Counted from the stretch's first letter, positions 15,703-25,049 are shown. The stretch is DNA of 27,045 nucleotides from an uncultured Clostridium sp. (GCA_900542285.1 UQNF01000020.1:1-27045), one strand, 5' to 3'. Notes: generated by a model from the letters alone, not told the origin. Made by a program: numbers and translations.

Positions 15703-17570
15703 TCAATCTCTCCATTCTCGTGTTCTTCCAACAGCTCCTTAATATAGCCGCATCGTCCTTCCAGCAGGTCGACGGCATTTGAAAGCTCGGTTGCGTCTAT
15801 TTCAAAATCATTAAGGATCTTCCCAACATCACCAGTGTTCAGCTCCTGCTGCTCATTTGTGATAAGCTTGGCGCAGTAGACTATTGCAGCGGCAAGAGGC
15901 ATTACGCTTTCGTCCGTGATATCCGGGTTAACTGCCATGAAATTAAACAGAATATCGTATGCCTCTTCGCACCATGGCGCATGTTCCGAATCATCAAGGT
16001 ATTCCTTAATGAGATTTGCCAGCTTAAGCTTCATCTCAACAGCGTTCTTGGCATTCTCATCGAGCGGATTGAGCGTTGCCATCATCAGCCTTCCCTCACG
16101 ATAAATGAGCGTCGAACTGTTCTCAGATTCCGGAAGAAAGCATTTCATCGCGGTATCCTTCAGCTCATCCGAAGTAAACGGGCTCTTGATAATGTACTGG
16201 AAAACATCGGAAATATCATCACTGCTATTCCTGATAAAGCTTGGCAGTAGCCTCTGCATCCAAGACCTGTTGTTTGTGCGTATGATAAGCTTGAGCATCT
16301 GACGGATATAGACGCAGTCCCGGTCGGAAAGCGGAGTGTCCTCCGACATCTTCTCAAGCAGCGGTATCATCTTCTCCATGAACATTCCGATCGGAAGCAT
16401 ATACGATACCTGCAGGTCGTCATCGGTAAGCCGTTTATTTTCTCTTATCAGCTTAATAAAATACCTTGCCTCCGCATCCTCAGGCGAAAGTCTTAATATC
16501 CGCTGGTAAAGGCTTATTGCCGCAATTCTCTTTCCATGCAGTGCAAGACAGCGTGCATAGATGTGTATCTGCTCTTTGTTGTATGGGCTAAGCGTATAGC
16601 ATAGCTTTGCGTATTTCATCTCATCATCGAGCCTGTTCCCCAATTCGCATAGAGTGATGTATATCTTAGCGGCTGAAGCGGAATCGCTGCATGGCATACT
16701 GATAGCTTTTGCGCATTCCTCCTCCGCATCATCTCTCATATCGGCAGCAAGAAACACCAGCGCCGCCAGGCAGTGAAGCTGTATCGGACAGCCCGTTTCC
16801 GTCTTTGCCCGTTTAAGAAACTGAGCGCCCCTGACAAAATCTCTTTTCAGGTAGTATGAGAGCACGAGTAAATACATGAGCTGCTGATCGCTCCGGTCTT
16901 TGAGCATTGACGGCTCCAACAGCTCGATTATTGCATCATAGTCTTCTTTTTCGAACAGCGTCTGTGCCTCAATAATCAGCCTTTCATGTTCCATTTCGGA
17001 CACATCACGGATAACAGTCAGATTGTTCCGACGCCGATCGGAACACTTTCTATCGCATGTTTTTTCATCTTCATCAGCGCCGTCAACATCATCAATGTCA
17101 TCAGTGTCGTCAATGTCGTCAATGTCGCAGCCAAGCATATACTCGCAATAGTCCATTGCCTCAATCATTTTGTCGACCTCATCATCATACAAGTCGGAAT
17201 CATCAAGACGGTTCTCAACGAGCGTATATGCATCAAGCGCGGCACCGAATTCCTGCATTTCAAAGTATAGATTTGCAAGCAGTATCAGCGCTCTTTCGTT
17301 GTCCTCTCCGAATTTTGCGATATACTTGGCGATCAGCCACATCGCATCCTCAAAATCGCCGATCTCAGTCAATATTTCTATGCGCCGTATAATCAGTTCC
17401 TCATTATCCGGCTCGAATCTGAGTGCACGATCAAGCAGGGTGAGCGCATCAATGTACTCTCCCCTCGCCGCCTTATCGTCCGCAAGCTCCAGATACTTTT
17501 CCGGAGACAGATTCAGCGTTACAATGTTGTTCTTCTTATCGGACGGTAACATCCTGCCGTCATTCGGCAT
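15699..17570 (-). CDS. Tetratricopeptide repeat protein, function unknown
   Basis: Protein of 623 residues with no signal peptide or membrane helix. TPR-like helix pairs are visible near the N-terminus (YIDALTLLDRALRFEPDN, then a second and third unit up to about residue 120) and again in the middle (about 200-360, including IAAISLYQRILRLSPEDAEA). The two sets are separated by an acidic Asp/Ile linker coded by 9-base tandem repeats. The last 250 residues are mostly helical without a motif I recognise. It is probably a cytoplasmic scaffold. The ATG at 17570 has GAGG six bases upstream and overlaps the end of hslO; the in-frame ATG at 17600 lies deeper inside hslO and has no clear ribosome site. 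Its place between hslO and an RNA methyltransferase does not reveal its role. Confidence 0.8.
   Translation of the reverse strand: MPNDGRMLPSDKKNNIVTLNLSPEKYLELADDKAARGEYIDALTLLDRALRFEPDNEELIIRRIEILTEIGDFEDAMWLIAKYIAKFGEDNERALILLANLYFEMQEFGAALDAYTLVENRLDDSDLYDDEVDKMIEAMDYCEYMLGCDIDDIDDTDDIDDVDGADEDEKTCDRKCSDRRRNNLTVIRDVSEMEHERLIIEAQTLFEKEDYDAIIELLEPSMLKDRSDQQLMYLLVLSYYLKRDFVRGAQFLKRAKTETGCPIQLHCLAALVFLAADMRDDAEEECAKAISMPCSDSASAAKIYITLCELGNRLDDEMKYAKLCYTLSPYNKEQIHIYARCLALHGKRIAAISLYQRILRLSPEDAEARYFIKLIRENKRLTDDDLQVSYMLPIGMFMEKMIPLLEKMSEDTPLSDRDCVYIRQMLKLIIRTNNRSWMQRLLPSFIRNSSDDISDVFQYIIKSPFTSDELKDTAMKCFLPESENSSTLIYREGRLMMATLNPLDENAKNAVEMKLKLANLIKEYLDDSEHAPWCEEAYDILFNFMAVNPDITDESVMPLAAAIVYCAKLITNEQQELNTGDVGKILNDFEIDATELSNAVDLLEGRCGYIKELLEEHENGEIE
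17082..17126. repeat. Five 9-base tandem repeats coding an Asp/Ile linker
   Basis: Five consecutive 9-mers of the type RTCARYRTC (gtcaatgtc and variants) encode a run of I/V/T-D-D units on the minus strand, inside the TPR gene. Copies four and five are identical. The unit length is a multiple of three, so copy-number change would lengthen or shorten the linker without a frameshift. Confidence 0.8.
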
Positions 17571-18465
17571 CGCCTTCCTCCTTGCTCTCGGCGTATTCAA
17601 GCAATTCCTTTAACGTATCCTTTCCAAACTTATATTTCGTATTGCAGAATCGGCATACGATCTCTGCCTGTCCGTCTTCTTCAATAATGGAGCGAAGCTC
17701 GCTGCTTCCGAGGGACACCAGCACCGCTTTCAGCCTATCGCTGCTGCAATCGCAGCGGAATGCAGGCTCCATGGTCTCGGTAATTTCAAAATCAAAGCCG
17801 TCGAACAATGCATTAAGCGCATCCTCGAGCTTTTCCCCATCGTCCATGCGCTTGGACAGCGCAGATATCTGCTCTCCAAGTCCTTCCAGCCTGTCAAGCT
17901 CCTCATCGGGGCAGTTGGGCAGCGGAGCAATGATAAGGCCTGCGGCACTTCTGACCTCGCCGGAGGCAGGCTCGACCCTTACGCCAAGATATACAAGCGA
18001 AGGCTGCTGCTCGCTGACGGCAAAATACCTTGCGAAATCCTCGGCAATCTCGCCGTTGACCAAATGACAGCTTCCCACATAGGGCTCCTTGAGAGAGAAA
18101 TCTCGAATCACGCGCAGATCTCCTGTATGACCCACTGCGCCTCCTACATCCAGCTTATTCTGCGCATTCAGCGGAAGCTCGACCTCCGAATTGGTAACAT
18201 AGCCCTTAACCACGCCGCCCTCATGTCCGACGACGGTGATGCTTCCGGCAGGGCCGTTGCCAGCTATTGTCACGGTAATGGTATCGCTTGCGCTTTTAAG
18301 CTTTGCGCTCATCATCGAGACAGCAAGCAGCGTTCTGCCTAGGGCCGCAGTGCATACCCTGCTTAGCTCATGCGTTTCACGCGCCTTCTCGACCATCTCC
18401 TTTCCGGAGACGGCAATTATGTTCACTGTCTTGTTCAGCAGCAGTCCTCTGATTATAGTATCCAT
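17560..18465 (-). CDS. hslO: Redox-regulated chaperone Hsp33
   Basis: Protein of 301 residues, the usual Hsp33 length. It is a holdase activated by oxidation of a zinc site. The four zinc cysteines are present as CDC (about 236-238) and CRFC (about 269-272) in the C-terminal switch domain; the N-terminal domain has the typical TIAGNGPAGSITVVG segment. The ATG at 18465 is chosen since it follows AAAAGGA and gives the normal N-terminus (DTIIRGLL); the longer in-frame reading would run into tsaB. It starts 10 bases after the tsaB stop, and its end overlaps the TPR gene. The tsaB-hslO order is unusual: rimI or tsaD often follow tsaB in Firmicutes. Confidence 0.96.
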   Translation of the reverse strand: MDTIIRGLLLNKTVNIIAVSGKEMVEKARETHELSRVCTAALGRTLLAVSMMSAKLKSASDTITVTIAGNGPAGSITVVGHEGGVVKGYVTNSEVELPLNAQNKLDVGGAVGHTGDLRVIRDFSLKEPYVGSCHLVNGEIAEDFARYFAVSEQQPSLVYLGVRVEPASGEVRSAAGLIIAPLPNCPDEELDRLEGLGEQISALSKRMDDGEKLEDALNALFDGFDFEITETMEPAFRCDCSSDRLKAVLVSLGSSELRSIIEEDGQAEIVCRFCNTKYKFGKDTLKELLEYAESKEEGDAE

Positions 18466-18475
18466 AGTATTCCTT

Positions 18476-19141
18476 TTAGCTATTTTCTGTTTTTTCGGTT
18501 TTTTCAGCATTTTCTGCTCTTGCGCGCTCTGCCTGCGAGGGACGCAGATACAGCGGAACGGCGGTTTCAACCGCTGCATTCAGCGGATCTTCATGAAGCA
18601 TAAGAAGCGCTTCCTTAATGACCAGCTCGGCGTTGACATAGTCGCTCTGACCGTAGCAGTCTCCGACCATCACGCCGTCCTCATCCAGAATTCCTATGCA
18701 CTCGCAGGCGGCGATCAAATCGGTCTGCGCACAGGCACAGGGATCGATTATGCAGCGTCCCATTGCATAGACCGCGCCGTAGCCATTGCCGTTTCTTGCG
18801 TCGATAAGGCTGATGACGGTACTGCCCGGCGGTGCCATCTGCCTGAGCGCAGCCAGCGAATTAACGGGTATCAGCTTCTTTTTTGCTGAAAAGGCAAGCG
18901 CATTGGCAGCGGATACTCCTATCCTGACCCCGGTAAACGAGCCCGGACCGACATCGACGGCAATAGCGTCGGCATCCGCAGCACTCATTCCGTTTTCCTC
19001 CAAAAGCTCGTCCAAAAGCGGCATAAGCGATACGGAATGCGGGCGTCCGCTCTCATCGAGCTTCATGACAATACTTCCGTCATCCTTGAGTATCGCCGCC
19101 GACGGATTCTTTGCCGAGGTTGAAATTGCTATCAGCTTCAT
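18476..19141 (-). CDS. tsaB: tRNA t6A37 threonylcarbamoyltransferase complex subunit TsaB
   Basis: Protein of 221 residues with the ASKHA-type fold of TsaB: ISTSAKNPSAA at the N-terminus and the signature VDVGPGSFTGVRIGV (about 63-77). TsaB works with TsaD and TsaE to transfer threonylcarbamoyl to A37 of ANN-decoding tRNAs. It starts 21 bases after the tsaE stop. The last 20 residues are a low-complexity Ala/Glu/Lys/Thr tail beyond the conserved core. tsaD and tsaC are not in the window. Confidence 0.95.
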   Translation of the reverse strand: MKLIAISTSAKNPSAAILKDDGSIVMKLDESGRPHSVSLMPLLDELLEENGMSAADADAIAVDVGPGSFTGVRIGVSAANALAFSAKKKLIPVNSLAALRQMAPPGSTVISLIDARNGNGYGAVYAMGRCIIDPCACAQTDLIAACECIGILDEDGVMVGDCYGQSDYVNAELVIKEALLMLHEDPLNAAVETAVPLYLRPSQAERARAENAEKTEKTENS

Positions 19142-19162
19142 AATTCTCTTCGATACTCCTAA

Positions 19163-19612
19163 CTAAATACTCTCCGCGAGCGAATCGTACCTGCTGCCAA
19201 ATGAAACTATCTCAACGGTTCTTTCATCGCTGCCGCTGCCTGAGATATGGATTTCAAGTCTTTCATTCGGCAGGGCGTCAATAACAAGCTCGCTCCATTC
19301 CATAACTATCACGCTTCCGCTCGTCAGATAATCTTCAAAGCCGATTGCAAGCAGTTCCTCATGATCCGCCAGCCGATAGCAATCGAAATGATCGAGCTGC
19401 AGCCTGCCCTTGTGGCGTTTTACGATGTTAAATGTGGGACTCGATATCCCGTCTATCTGAAGTGCTGCGGCAAGTCCCTTTACAAAGGTGGTCTTGCCTG
19501 CGCCCAGTCCTCCGAAAAGGGCGATGAACTCCCCTCCCTTGAGTGCGCCGGCAACACGGCCGCCGAGTGACAGCATATCGTTTTCAGTTTTGGCCGAAAG
19601 CTTTTTTATCAA
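19163..19612 (-). CDS. tsaE: tRNA t6A37 complex ATPase TsaE
   Basis: Small P-loop ATPase of 149 residues, the normal length. The Walker A is GGLGAGKTT (34-42), followed by the family motif SSPTFNIV (about 57-64) and the LDHFDCYRL segment. It resets the TsaB-TsaD complex during t6A synthesis. The start overlaps the tgt stop by four bases, so it is coupled to the queuosine genes. Confidence 0.96.
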   Translation of the reverse strand: MIKKLSAKTENDMLSLGGRVAGALKGGEFIALFGGLGAGKTTFVKGLAAALQIDGISSPTFNIVKRHKGRLQLDHFDCYRLADHEELLAIGFEDYLTSGSVIVMEWSELVIDALPNERLEIHISGSGSDERTVEIVSFGSRYDSLAESI

Positions 19613-20727
19613 TTAAAGGTTCCTCTCAACATCAATTCATTCCGGTAATCCATCAGCCTGTCATCGCGGATGGCCTCGCGGATCCCCTCCATCAGCCTGT
19701 ATGTGAAGCGCAGGTTGTGCATGGTGATGAGCTCCGCCGCAAGTATCTCGCCGGCCTTGATAAGATGGCGGATATATGCGCGTGTGAAATTACGGCAGGC
19801 GTAGCAGTCACAGCCCTCCTCGATAGGAGAAAAATCGTGCGCAAACTCAGCATTTCTTAGCATTCGCTTTCCGTCAAAGGTCAACGCAAGGCCGTTTCGC
19901 GCAGAACGGGTCTGAAGCACGCAGTCGAACATGTCAATTCCCCTGATCGCGCCCTCAACAAGGCAGTCGGGGCTTCCCACGCCCATAAGATAATGCGGCT
20001 TGCCGGAGGGAAGGTACGGCATGAGCTCCTCAAGCATCTCATACATGACCGGCTTGGGCTCGCCGACGGAGAGTCCGCCTATACCGTAGCCCGGAAAATC
20101 CATCGCGCTGAGCACCTTGGCGCTTTCTATGCGAAGATCACGGAACATACCGCCCTGCACTATTCCGAACAGCGCCTGATCGGGACGGGTGTGGCTGTTC
20201 CTGCAGCGTTCCGCCCAACGATGGGTGCGGTTCATAGCCGCTATGGCGTAATTCCTGTCGCAGTCGGCTGGCGCGCATTCGTCGAATGCCATGGCGATAT
20301 CCGCGCCCAGCGCCTGTTCGATCTCCATGACGTATTCGGGCGTAAAGAAGAGCTTTCTCCCATCGATATGAGAATTGAATTCAACTCCATCCTCGCGTAT
20401 CCTGTTCATCGCAGCAAGGCTGAACACCTGAAAACCTCCGCTGTCGGTCAGCATAGGCCCATGCCATTGGGAAAACTCGTGAAGGCCGCCGGCTTCCTTA
20501 ACAAGCTCATGGCCGGGGCGCAGGAAGAGATGGTAGGTATTGGAGAGCACTATTCCTGCTCCGACCTCCTTAAGATCCCTCGGCGTCATGGCCTTGACGG
20601 TGGCCTGTGTTCCGACCGCCATAAAGCATGGGGTGTCAATAACGCCGTGGGGAGTATGAAGCCTTCCAAGGCGCGCGCCTGTCTGCTTACAAGTCTTTAT
20701 GAGTTCATAATATACGGGTATTTCCAT
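19609..20727 (-). CDS. tgt: Queuine/preQ1 tRNA-guanine transglycosylase
   Basis: Protein of 372 residues, normal for bacterial Tgt, which exchanges G34 of GUN-anticodon tRNAs for preQ1. The catalytic and substrate-binding segments TDSGGFQVFSL (about 90-100) and GGLSVGEP are present, and the zinc site CDCYACRN plus a downstream His closes the barrel. The ATG at 20727 follows AAAGGG and gives the usual N-terminus; an in-frame codon at 20760 overlaps queA. It starts 13 bases after the queA stop, the common queA-tgt order. No preQ1 riboswitch is present. preQ1 synthesis genes are not in the window, so the organism may import preQ1 or make it elsewhere. Confidence 0.97.
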   Translation of the reverse strand: MEIPVYYELIKTCKQTGARLGRLHTPHGVIDTPCFMAVGTQATVKAMTPRDLKEVGAGIVLSNTYHLFLRPGHELVKEAGGLHEFSQWHGPMLTDSGGFQVFSLAAMNRIREDGVEFNSHIDGRKLFFTPEYVMEIEQALGADIAMAFDECAPADCDRNYAIAAMNRTHRWAERCRNSHTRPDQALFGIVQGGMFRDLRIESAKVLSAMDFPGYGIGGLSVGEPKPVMYEMLEELMPYLPSGKPHYLMGVGSPDCLVEGAIRGIDMFDCVLQTRSARNGLALTFDGKRMLRNAEFAHDFSPIEEGCDCYACRNFTRAYIRHLIKAGEILAAELITMHNLRFTYRLMEGIREAIRDDRLMDYRNELMLRGTFN

Positions 20728-20740
20728 GTTTTTCCCTTTG

Positions 20741-21763
20741 CTAACAGAAGAATGAAGCATCGCCGAAGGAGAAGAAACGGTATCTTTCCTCGACTGCGTG
20801 AGCGTACACCCTCATGACTTCCTCGCGCGAAGCGAATGCCGAAACCAGCATCATAAGGGTGGATTCGGGCAGGTGGAAGTTGGTGATAAGCGCATCCACC
20901 GCCTTGAACTTATATCCCGGGGTAATAAAAATATCGGTCATTCCGCTTCCTGCGTGCACGATACCGTAGTCATCGGCTATGCTTTCAAGCGTTCGGCAGC
21001 TCGTAGTGCCGACGGCGATTATTCTGCCGCCGTTCCTCCTTGCGGCATTTATCCTCTCCGCCGCTTCATCGGTGCAGCGGTAATATTCGGAATGCATATG
21101 GTGATCCTCAACGTTTTCGACCGATACAGGCCTGAACGTTCCTAGGCCCACATGCAAAAGCACATCAACTATGTCTATGCCCTTATCAGAAATGCACTCA
21201 AGCAGCTCCGGCGTAAAATGCAGCCCTGCCGTCGGAGCGGCGGCGGAGCCGTTTTCATGAGCATAAACGGTCTGATACCTGCTCTGATCCTGAAGCTTCT
21301 CGGTTATGTACGGCGGCAGCGGCATTTCGCCGACCCTATCCAATATCTCTTCCAAGATTCCGTCGTACTGAAGCTCTATGACCTTGTTGCCGTCCTCAAG
21401 AGTATCTATGACGGTCACGGAAAGCTCATCGCTGACCCTGAAAGTCAGGCCCGGTTTGGCTCGCCGTCCCGGTTTTGCAAGACATTCCCATCGCTTGCCG
21501 TCAATACGCTTTAATAGAAGGAACTCCATCGTTCCGCCCGTTTCTTCACGATGACCGAATATCCTCGCCGGAATTACCCTTGTATCGTTGCGAACGAGTA
21601 CATCGCCCGGGCGCAGATAGTCGATGATGTCCGAGAACACCCTATCCTCAATGGTTTTTTTGCTGCGGTCATAGACCAGCAGCCTTGATGAAGCACGGTT
21701 TTCCATCGGAGACTGAGCGATCAGCTCCTTTGGAAGATCGTAGTAAAAATCACTTGTTTTCAT
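20741..21763 (-). CDS. queA: S-adenosylmethionine:tRNA ribosyltransferase-isomerase
   Basis: Protein of 340 residues, the normal QueA length. It adds the ribosyl part of SAM to preQ1 in tRNA to give epoxyqueuosine. Hallmarks: DFYYDLPKELIAQSP at the N-terminus, NDTRVIPAR (59-67), the AAPTAGLHFT motif in the middle, and LITNFHLPESTLMMLVSAF near the C-terminus. It lies 15 bases after the phosphorylase stop, with a rather weak ribosome site (GGATAAAG). Confidence 0.97.
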   Translation of the reverse strand: MKTSDFYYDLPKELIAQSPMENRASSRLLVYDRSKKTIEDRVFSDIIDYLRPGDVLVRNDTRVIPARIFGHREETGGTMEFLLLKRIDGKRWECLAKPGRRAKPGLTFRVSDELSVTVIDTLEDGNKVIELQYDGILEEILDRVGEMPLPPYITEKLQDQSRYQTVYAHENGSAAAPTAGLHFTPELLECISDKGIDIVDVLLHVGLGTFRPVSVENVEDHHMHSEYYRCTDEAAERINAARRNGGRIIAVGTTSCRTLESIADDYGIVHAGSGMTDIFITPGYKFKAVDALITNFHLPESTLMMLVSAFASREEVMRVYAHAVEERYRFFSFGDASFFC

Positions 21764-21778
21764 TCTTTATCCAAATAC

Positions 21779-23089
21779 TTACTCAATAATATCATAGATC
21801 AGCGGACAGTCCTCAGGCTTTTCGGAGGACAGCGTCACGGCGTTCCGGAGCTTTGTCATCGCTTCAGCGAGGTTTGTTTCATCGTTCACATACATATATG
21901 CGAATGGCTCATCTTCGCCGACGAAATCACCGCAGCGTTTTTTCATCAGAATCCCGACCGCAGGATCAATGATATCGGATGCCTTTTCGCGTCCGGCGCC
22001 CAACAGCAGCGCGGACATTCCTATACTTCTCGCATCAAGGCGGCTTATGTAGCCTGCTCCATCCAAACACACGGGAATTAAACGCTTTGCGGCAACGAGC
22101 TTATCGGGCTCGTCAACATAGCTGACATCGCCGCCCATTTCGGAAAGCATCGTCCTCAGCCTATTAAGTCCCTCTCCGCTCTCCAAAGCCTGTTTCAGCT
22201 TAGATTCGGCTTCCGAATCATTTGAAGCAAGCCTTGAAAGAATTAGCATCTTTTTCGCCAATGTAAAGCTGACCTGCATAAGAGGATCGTCATAAGGGAG
22301 CTTGCCGCTCAGTGCTTCAATGGCTTCCCTCATCTCAAGGCCGTTGCCCACCGCCATGCCGAGGGGTCTGTCCATATCGGTAATGACCGCCACGGTGTGC
22401 CTTCCGAGGTGTGAGCCGATATCTACCATGCGCCGTGCAAGCGCCCTTGCATCCTCGACGGTACGCATAAATGCGCCTCCGCCCGTCTTGACATCGAGCA
22501 CGATCGCCTCCGCGCCTGCGGCAAGCTTCTTGCTCATAATGCTGGAAGCGATGAGTGGAATGCTTGCAACCGTGCCGCTCACGTCCCTGAGAGCATACAT
22601 GCGCTTGTCGGCGGGGTCTAAATTGCCCGATTGGCCTATCACGCAAAGGCCGGTCTTGCGGATGATGCTCTTAAAGCTCTCCAGGCTCTGCTCCACGCAT
22701 ACGCCCGGCACGGATTCAAGCTTATCGAGCGTACCTCCGGAATGCGCCAAGCCCCTTCCGCTCATCTTGGCGACCGTGCCGCCGCATGCAGCGACAAGCG
22801 GAGCGACGATGAGGGTCGTGGTATCTCCGACTCCTCCGGTGGAGTGCTTGTCGACCTTAATTCCGTCAAGATCGGTCAAATCGACGACCTCGCCCGAATG
22901 CATCATCGCGAAGGTCAGGTCTGCCGTTTCCTCTGCGGTCATTCCGCGGCAGCAAACGGCCATCATCCAGGCGGTAAGCTGGTAGTCCGCTATCGAGCCG
23001 TCCACAACGCCGCGAACAATGAATTCTATTTCATCCTTCGTATGGGCGAACCCGTCACGCTTTTTTTCAATCAAATCTGTAATATGCAT
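21779..23089 (-). CDS. Pyrimidine-nucleoside phosphorylase
   Basis: Protein of 436 residues of the thymidine/pyrimidine-nucleoside phosphorylase family, which splits uridine, deoxyuridine or thymidine with phosphate. The phosphate-binding motif VDKHSTGGVGD is at about 79-89, and KMSGRGLAHSGGTLDKLES follows at about 107. Low-GC Gram-positive relatives (Pdp) accept both uridine and thymidine, unlike enterobacterial DeoA; which applies here is not decided. The ATG at 23089 follows AAGGAG with a 9-base gap; the in-frame codon at 23122 overlaps glmS. It lies 29 bases after glmS. Its deoxy-sugar product would flow to DeoC, coded in a separate operon. Confidence 0.94.
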   Translation of the reverse strand: MHITDLIEKKRDGFAHTKDEIEFIVRGVVDGSIADYQLTAWMMAVCCRGMTAEETADLTFAMMHSGEVVDLTDLDGIKVDKHSTGGVGDTTTLIVAPLVAACGGTVAKMSGRGLAHSGGTLDKLESVPGVCVEQSLESFKSIIRKTGLCVIGQSGNLDPADKRMYALRDVSGTVASIPLIASSIMSKKLAAGAEAIVLDVKTGGGAFMRTVEDARALARRMVDIGSHLGRHTVAVITDMDRPLGMAVGNGLEMREAIEALSGKLPYDDPLMQVSFTLAKKMLILSRLASNDSEAESKLKQALESGEGLNRLRTMLSEMGGDVSYVDEPDKLVAAKRLIPVCLDGAGYISRLDARSIGMSALLLGAGREKASDIIDPAVGILMKKRCGDFVGEDEPFAYMYVNDETNLAEAMTKLRNAVTLSSEKPEDCPLIYDIIE

Positions 23090-23118
23090 ATGATCTTGCT
23101 CCTTGCTTCTTTGCGGAC

Positions 23119-24954
23119 TCACTCTACAGTCACGGACTTTGCAAGATTTCTGGGTTTATCGATATCGCAGCCCTTATGTGAAGCGATATAGTAAGCAAAA
23201 AGCTGCAGGGGTACTATTGTCAGCGACGGAATCGCTTCCACGCTGCACTCAGGTATCCTGATGACATGGTCGGCAATCTTTTCGGTTTCGGTATCGTCGT
23301 TGTTGATAACGGCAATGACCTTTGCACCTCTCGCCTTGACCTCCTTAATGTTTGAGATCATCTTATCCAGCAGGGGTCGATAGGAGCACAGGGCTATTAC
23401 AAGAGTTCCCTCTTCGATAAGCGAAATACTGCCGTGCTTCAGCTCGCCGGCCGCATAGGCTTCTGAATGAATGTATGATATCTCTTTGAGTTTCAGCGAA
23501 GCCTCAAGCGAAAGGGCATAATCTATGTTCCTGCCGATAAAGAATACGCTCTGGGAATTAAAGAACAGTGAAGCCAGATATTGAATGTTGGAAACATCCT
23601 TCAGCATTTCTGCAAGCAGTCCGGGAACCTGCTTCAAACCATCTATCGCTTTCGAGATCTCTTCTTCGCTCATAAGGCCCTTGGCTTCCGCAAGCTTCCA
23701 GTTGATAAGGTGCATAAGTATCAGCTGTGCGCTGTAAGCCTTTGTAGTGGCAACGGCGATCTCCGGGCCTGCCCAGGTATACAGGACCTCCTCACTCTCA
23801 TTCGCTATCGAGCTGGCGACAACGTTCACGACCGCGACCGTCCTTGCACCGCGATTGCGTGCTTCACGCAGTCCATAGAGGGTATCAAGCGTTTCACCCG
23901 ACTGGCTGATGATGATAACAAGGGTGTGTTCATCCACAATGGGATCGTCATAACGGAATTCGCTTGCAAGTTCAGCTTCAACAGGAATATGCAGGGTCTT
24001 CTTCATAAAGGATTTCGCAACAACGCCCACATGATACGCGCTGCCGCACGCAACAATGCGTATATTATTGATGTTCCCAAGCTCCTCGTCCGTAATATGC
24101 TTAAAGCCGAAGCTTATCCTTCCGTCCTTAAGCCTCGATTCGATCGTCCTTTCAATGACTCCGGGCTGCTCCATTATCTCCTTTATCATAAAATGGGGAT
24201 AACCGCCCTTTTCGGCAGCGTCCACATCCCACTCGACATGCTCGATCTCATGGGTGATGCGCTCGCCGTAGGAATCCATGACAGTCACTCCATCCTTGGT
24301 AAGGATCGCAAGCTCCCTCTCGCCCAGTCGGAAGATATTCCGCGTATGCTTAAGTATAGCAGGAATATCGGATGCAATGAAGTTTTCGCCATCGCCCAAT
24401 CCGATTATCAACGGACCGTCCTTTCTGAGCGCCATTATCTGCCAGGGATAATCACTGAACAGTATTCCTATTGCATAGGAACCCTTTAGCTGTACCTCCG
24501 CTTTGCGCACTGCGGAAACCGGATCTCCGCTGTAATAGTAATCGATAAGCTCTGAAACTACCTCGGAGTCGGTCTCGGTCACGAAGGTATGTCCGTGCTC
24601 GATAAGGAACGCGCGCAGCTCCAAATAGTTTTCAATAATGCCGTTGTGAACGACGGCGACCCTTCCGCTCTGCGAAAGATGCGGATGGGAATTGCAGTCG
24701 TTGGGCTCGCCATGGGTAGCCCAACGGGTGTGGCCAATGCCTACGGTGAAGACGTCCAGTTCTTCCTGATCGCAGGTATTCATCATATCACGCAGCTTCT
24801 TTATCCTACCCCTCGTCTTATAGACGCTAATGCCTTCCCGACCCGCAAGCGCGATCCCGGCGGAATCATAGCCCCTGTATTCAAGCTTTTCCAGCGCATC
24901 AAGCAGTATTCCCGCTGCCGATTTGTTTCCGACATAGCCAACTATACCGCACAT
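23119..24954 (-). CDS. glmS: Glutamine--fructose-6-phosphate aminotransferase (isomerizing)
   Basis: Protein of 611 residues that makes glucosamine-6-phosphate, the first committed precursor of UDP-GlcNAc and peptidoglycan. The N-terminal glutaminase begins MCGIVGYVG with the catalytic Cys next to the initiator Met; LEYRGYDSAGIAL follows. Two SIS sugar-isomerase domains carry SQSGETLDTL and the late YAAGELKHGSISLI segment. The C-terminus KPRNLAKSVTVE is invariant in the family. The ATG at 24954 has GGAGG upstream. It is the first gene of a nine-gene operon leading into tRNA modification genes. The leader is only about 50 bases, too short for a glmS ribozyme, which is common in Firmicutes. Confidence 0.98.
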   Translation of the reverse strand: MCGIVGYVGNKSAAGILLDALEKLEYRGYDSAGIALAGREGISVYKTRGRIKKLRDMMNTCDQEELDVFTVGIGHTRWATHGEPNDCNSHPHLSQSGRVAVVHNGIIENYLELRAFLIEHGHTFVTETDSEVVSELIDYYYSGDPVSAVRKAEVQLKGSYAIGILFSDYPWQIMALRKDGPLIIGLGDGENFIASDIPAILKHTRNIFRLGERELAILTKDGVTVMDSYGERITHEIEHVEWDVDAAEKGGYPHFMIKEIMEQPGVIERTIESRLKDGRISFGFKHITDEELGNINNIRIVACGSAYHVGVVAKSFMKKTLHIPVEAELASEFRYDDPIVDEHTLVIIISQSGETLDTLYGLREARNRGARTVAVVNVVASSIANESEEVLYTWAGPEIAVATTKAYSAQLILMHLINWKLAEAKGLMSEEEISKAIDGLKQVPGLLAEMLKDVSNIQYLASLFFNSQSVFFIGRNIDYALSLEASLKLKEISYIHSEAYAAGELKHGSISLIEEGTLVIALCSYRPLLDKMISNIKEVKARGAKVIAVINNDDTETEKIADHVIRIPECSVEAIPSLTIVPLQLFAYYIASHKGCDIDKPRNLAKSVTVE

Positions 24955-25010
24955 ACCGTTAACCTCCGCTAATCATAAAGTTTCTACTAAAGCTATACGC
25001 AATCTGAATA

Positions 25011-25038
25011 ATTATACTACATTCGAAGCATTATTCAA
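25011..25038 (-). promoter_or_regulatory. Promoter of the glmS operon
   Basis: Minus-strand -10 TATAAT (25011-25016), a 16-base spacer and -35 TTGAAT (25033-25038). The terminator at 25050-25095 sits just upstream, so the operon is insulated from the CNNM transcript. The predicted leader is about 50 bases. Confidence 0.6.
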
Positions 25039-25049
25039 ATAGGCAGAAG

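Noticed and set aside
20728..20760. preQ1 riboswitch before tgt
   Set aside because: The gap between queA and tgt is 13 bases, and no pseudoknot-type leader is present before queA either.
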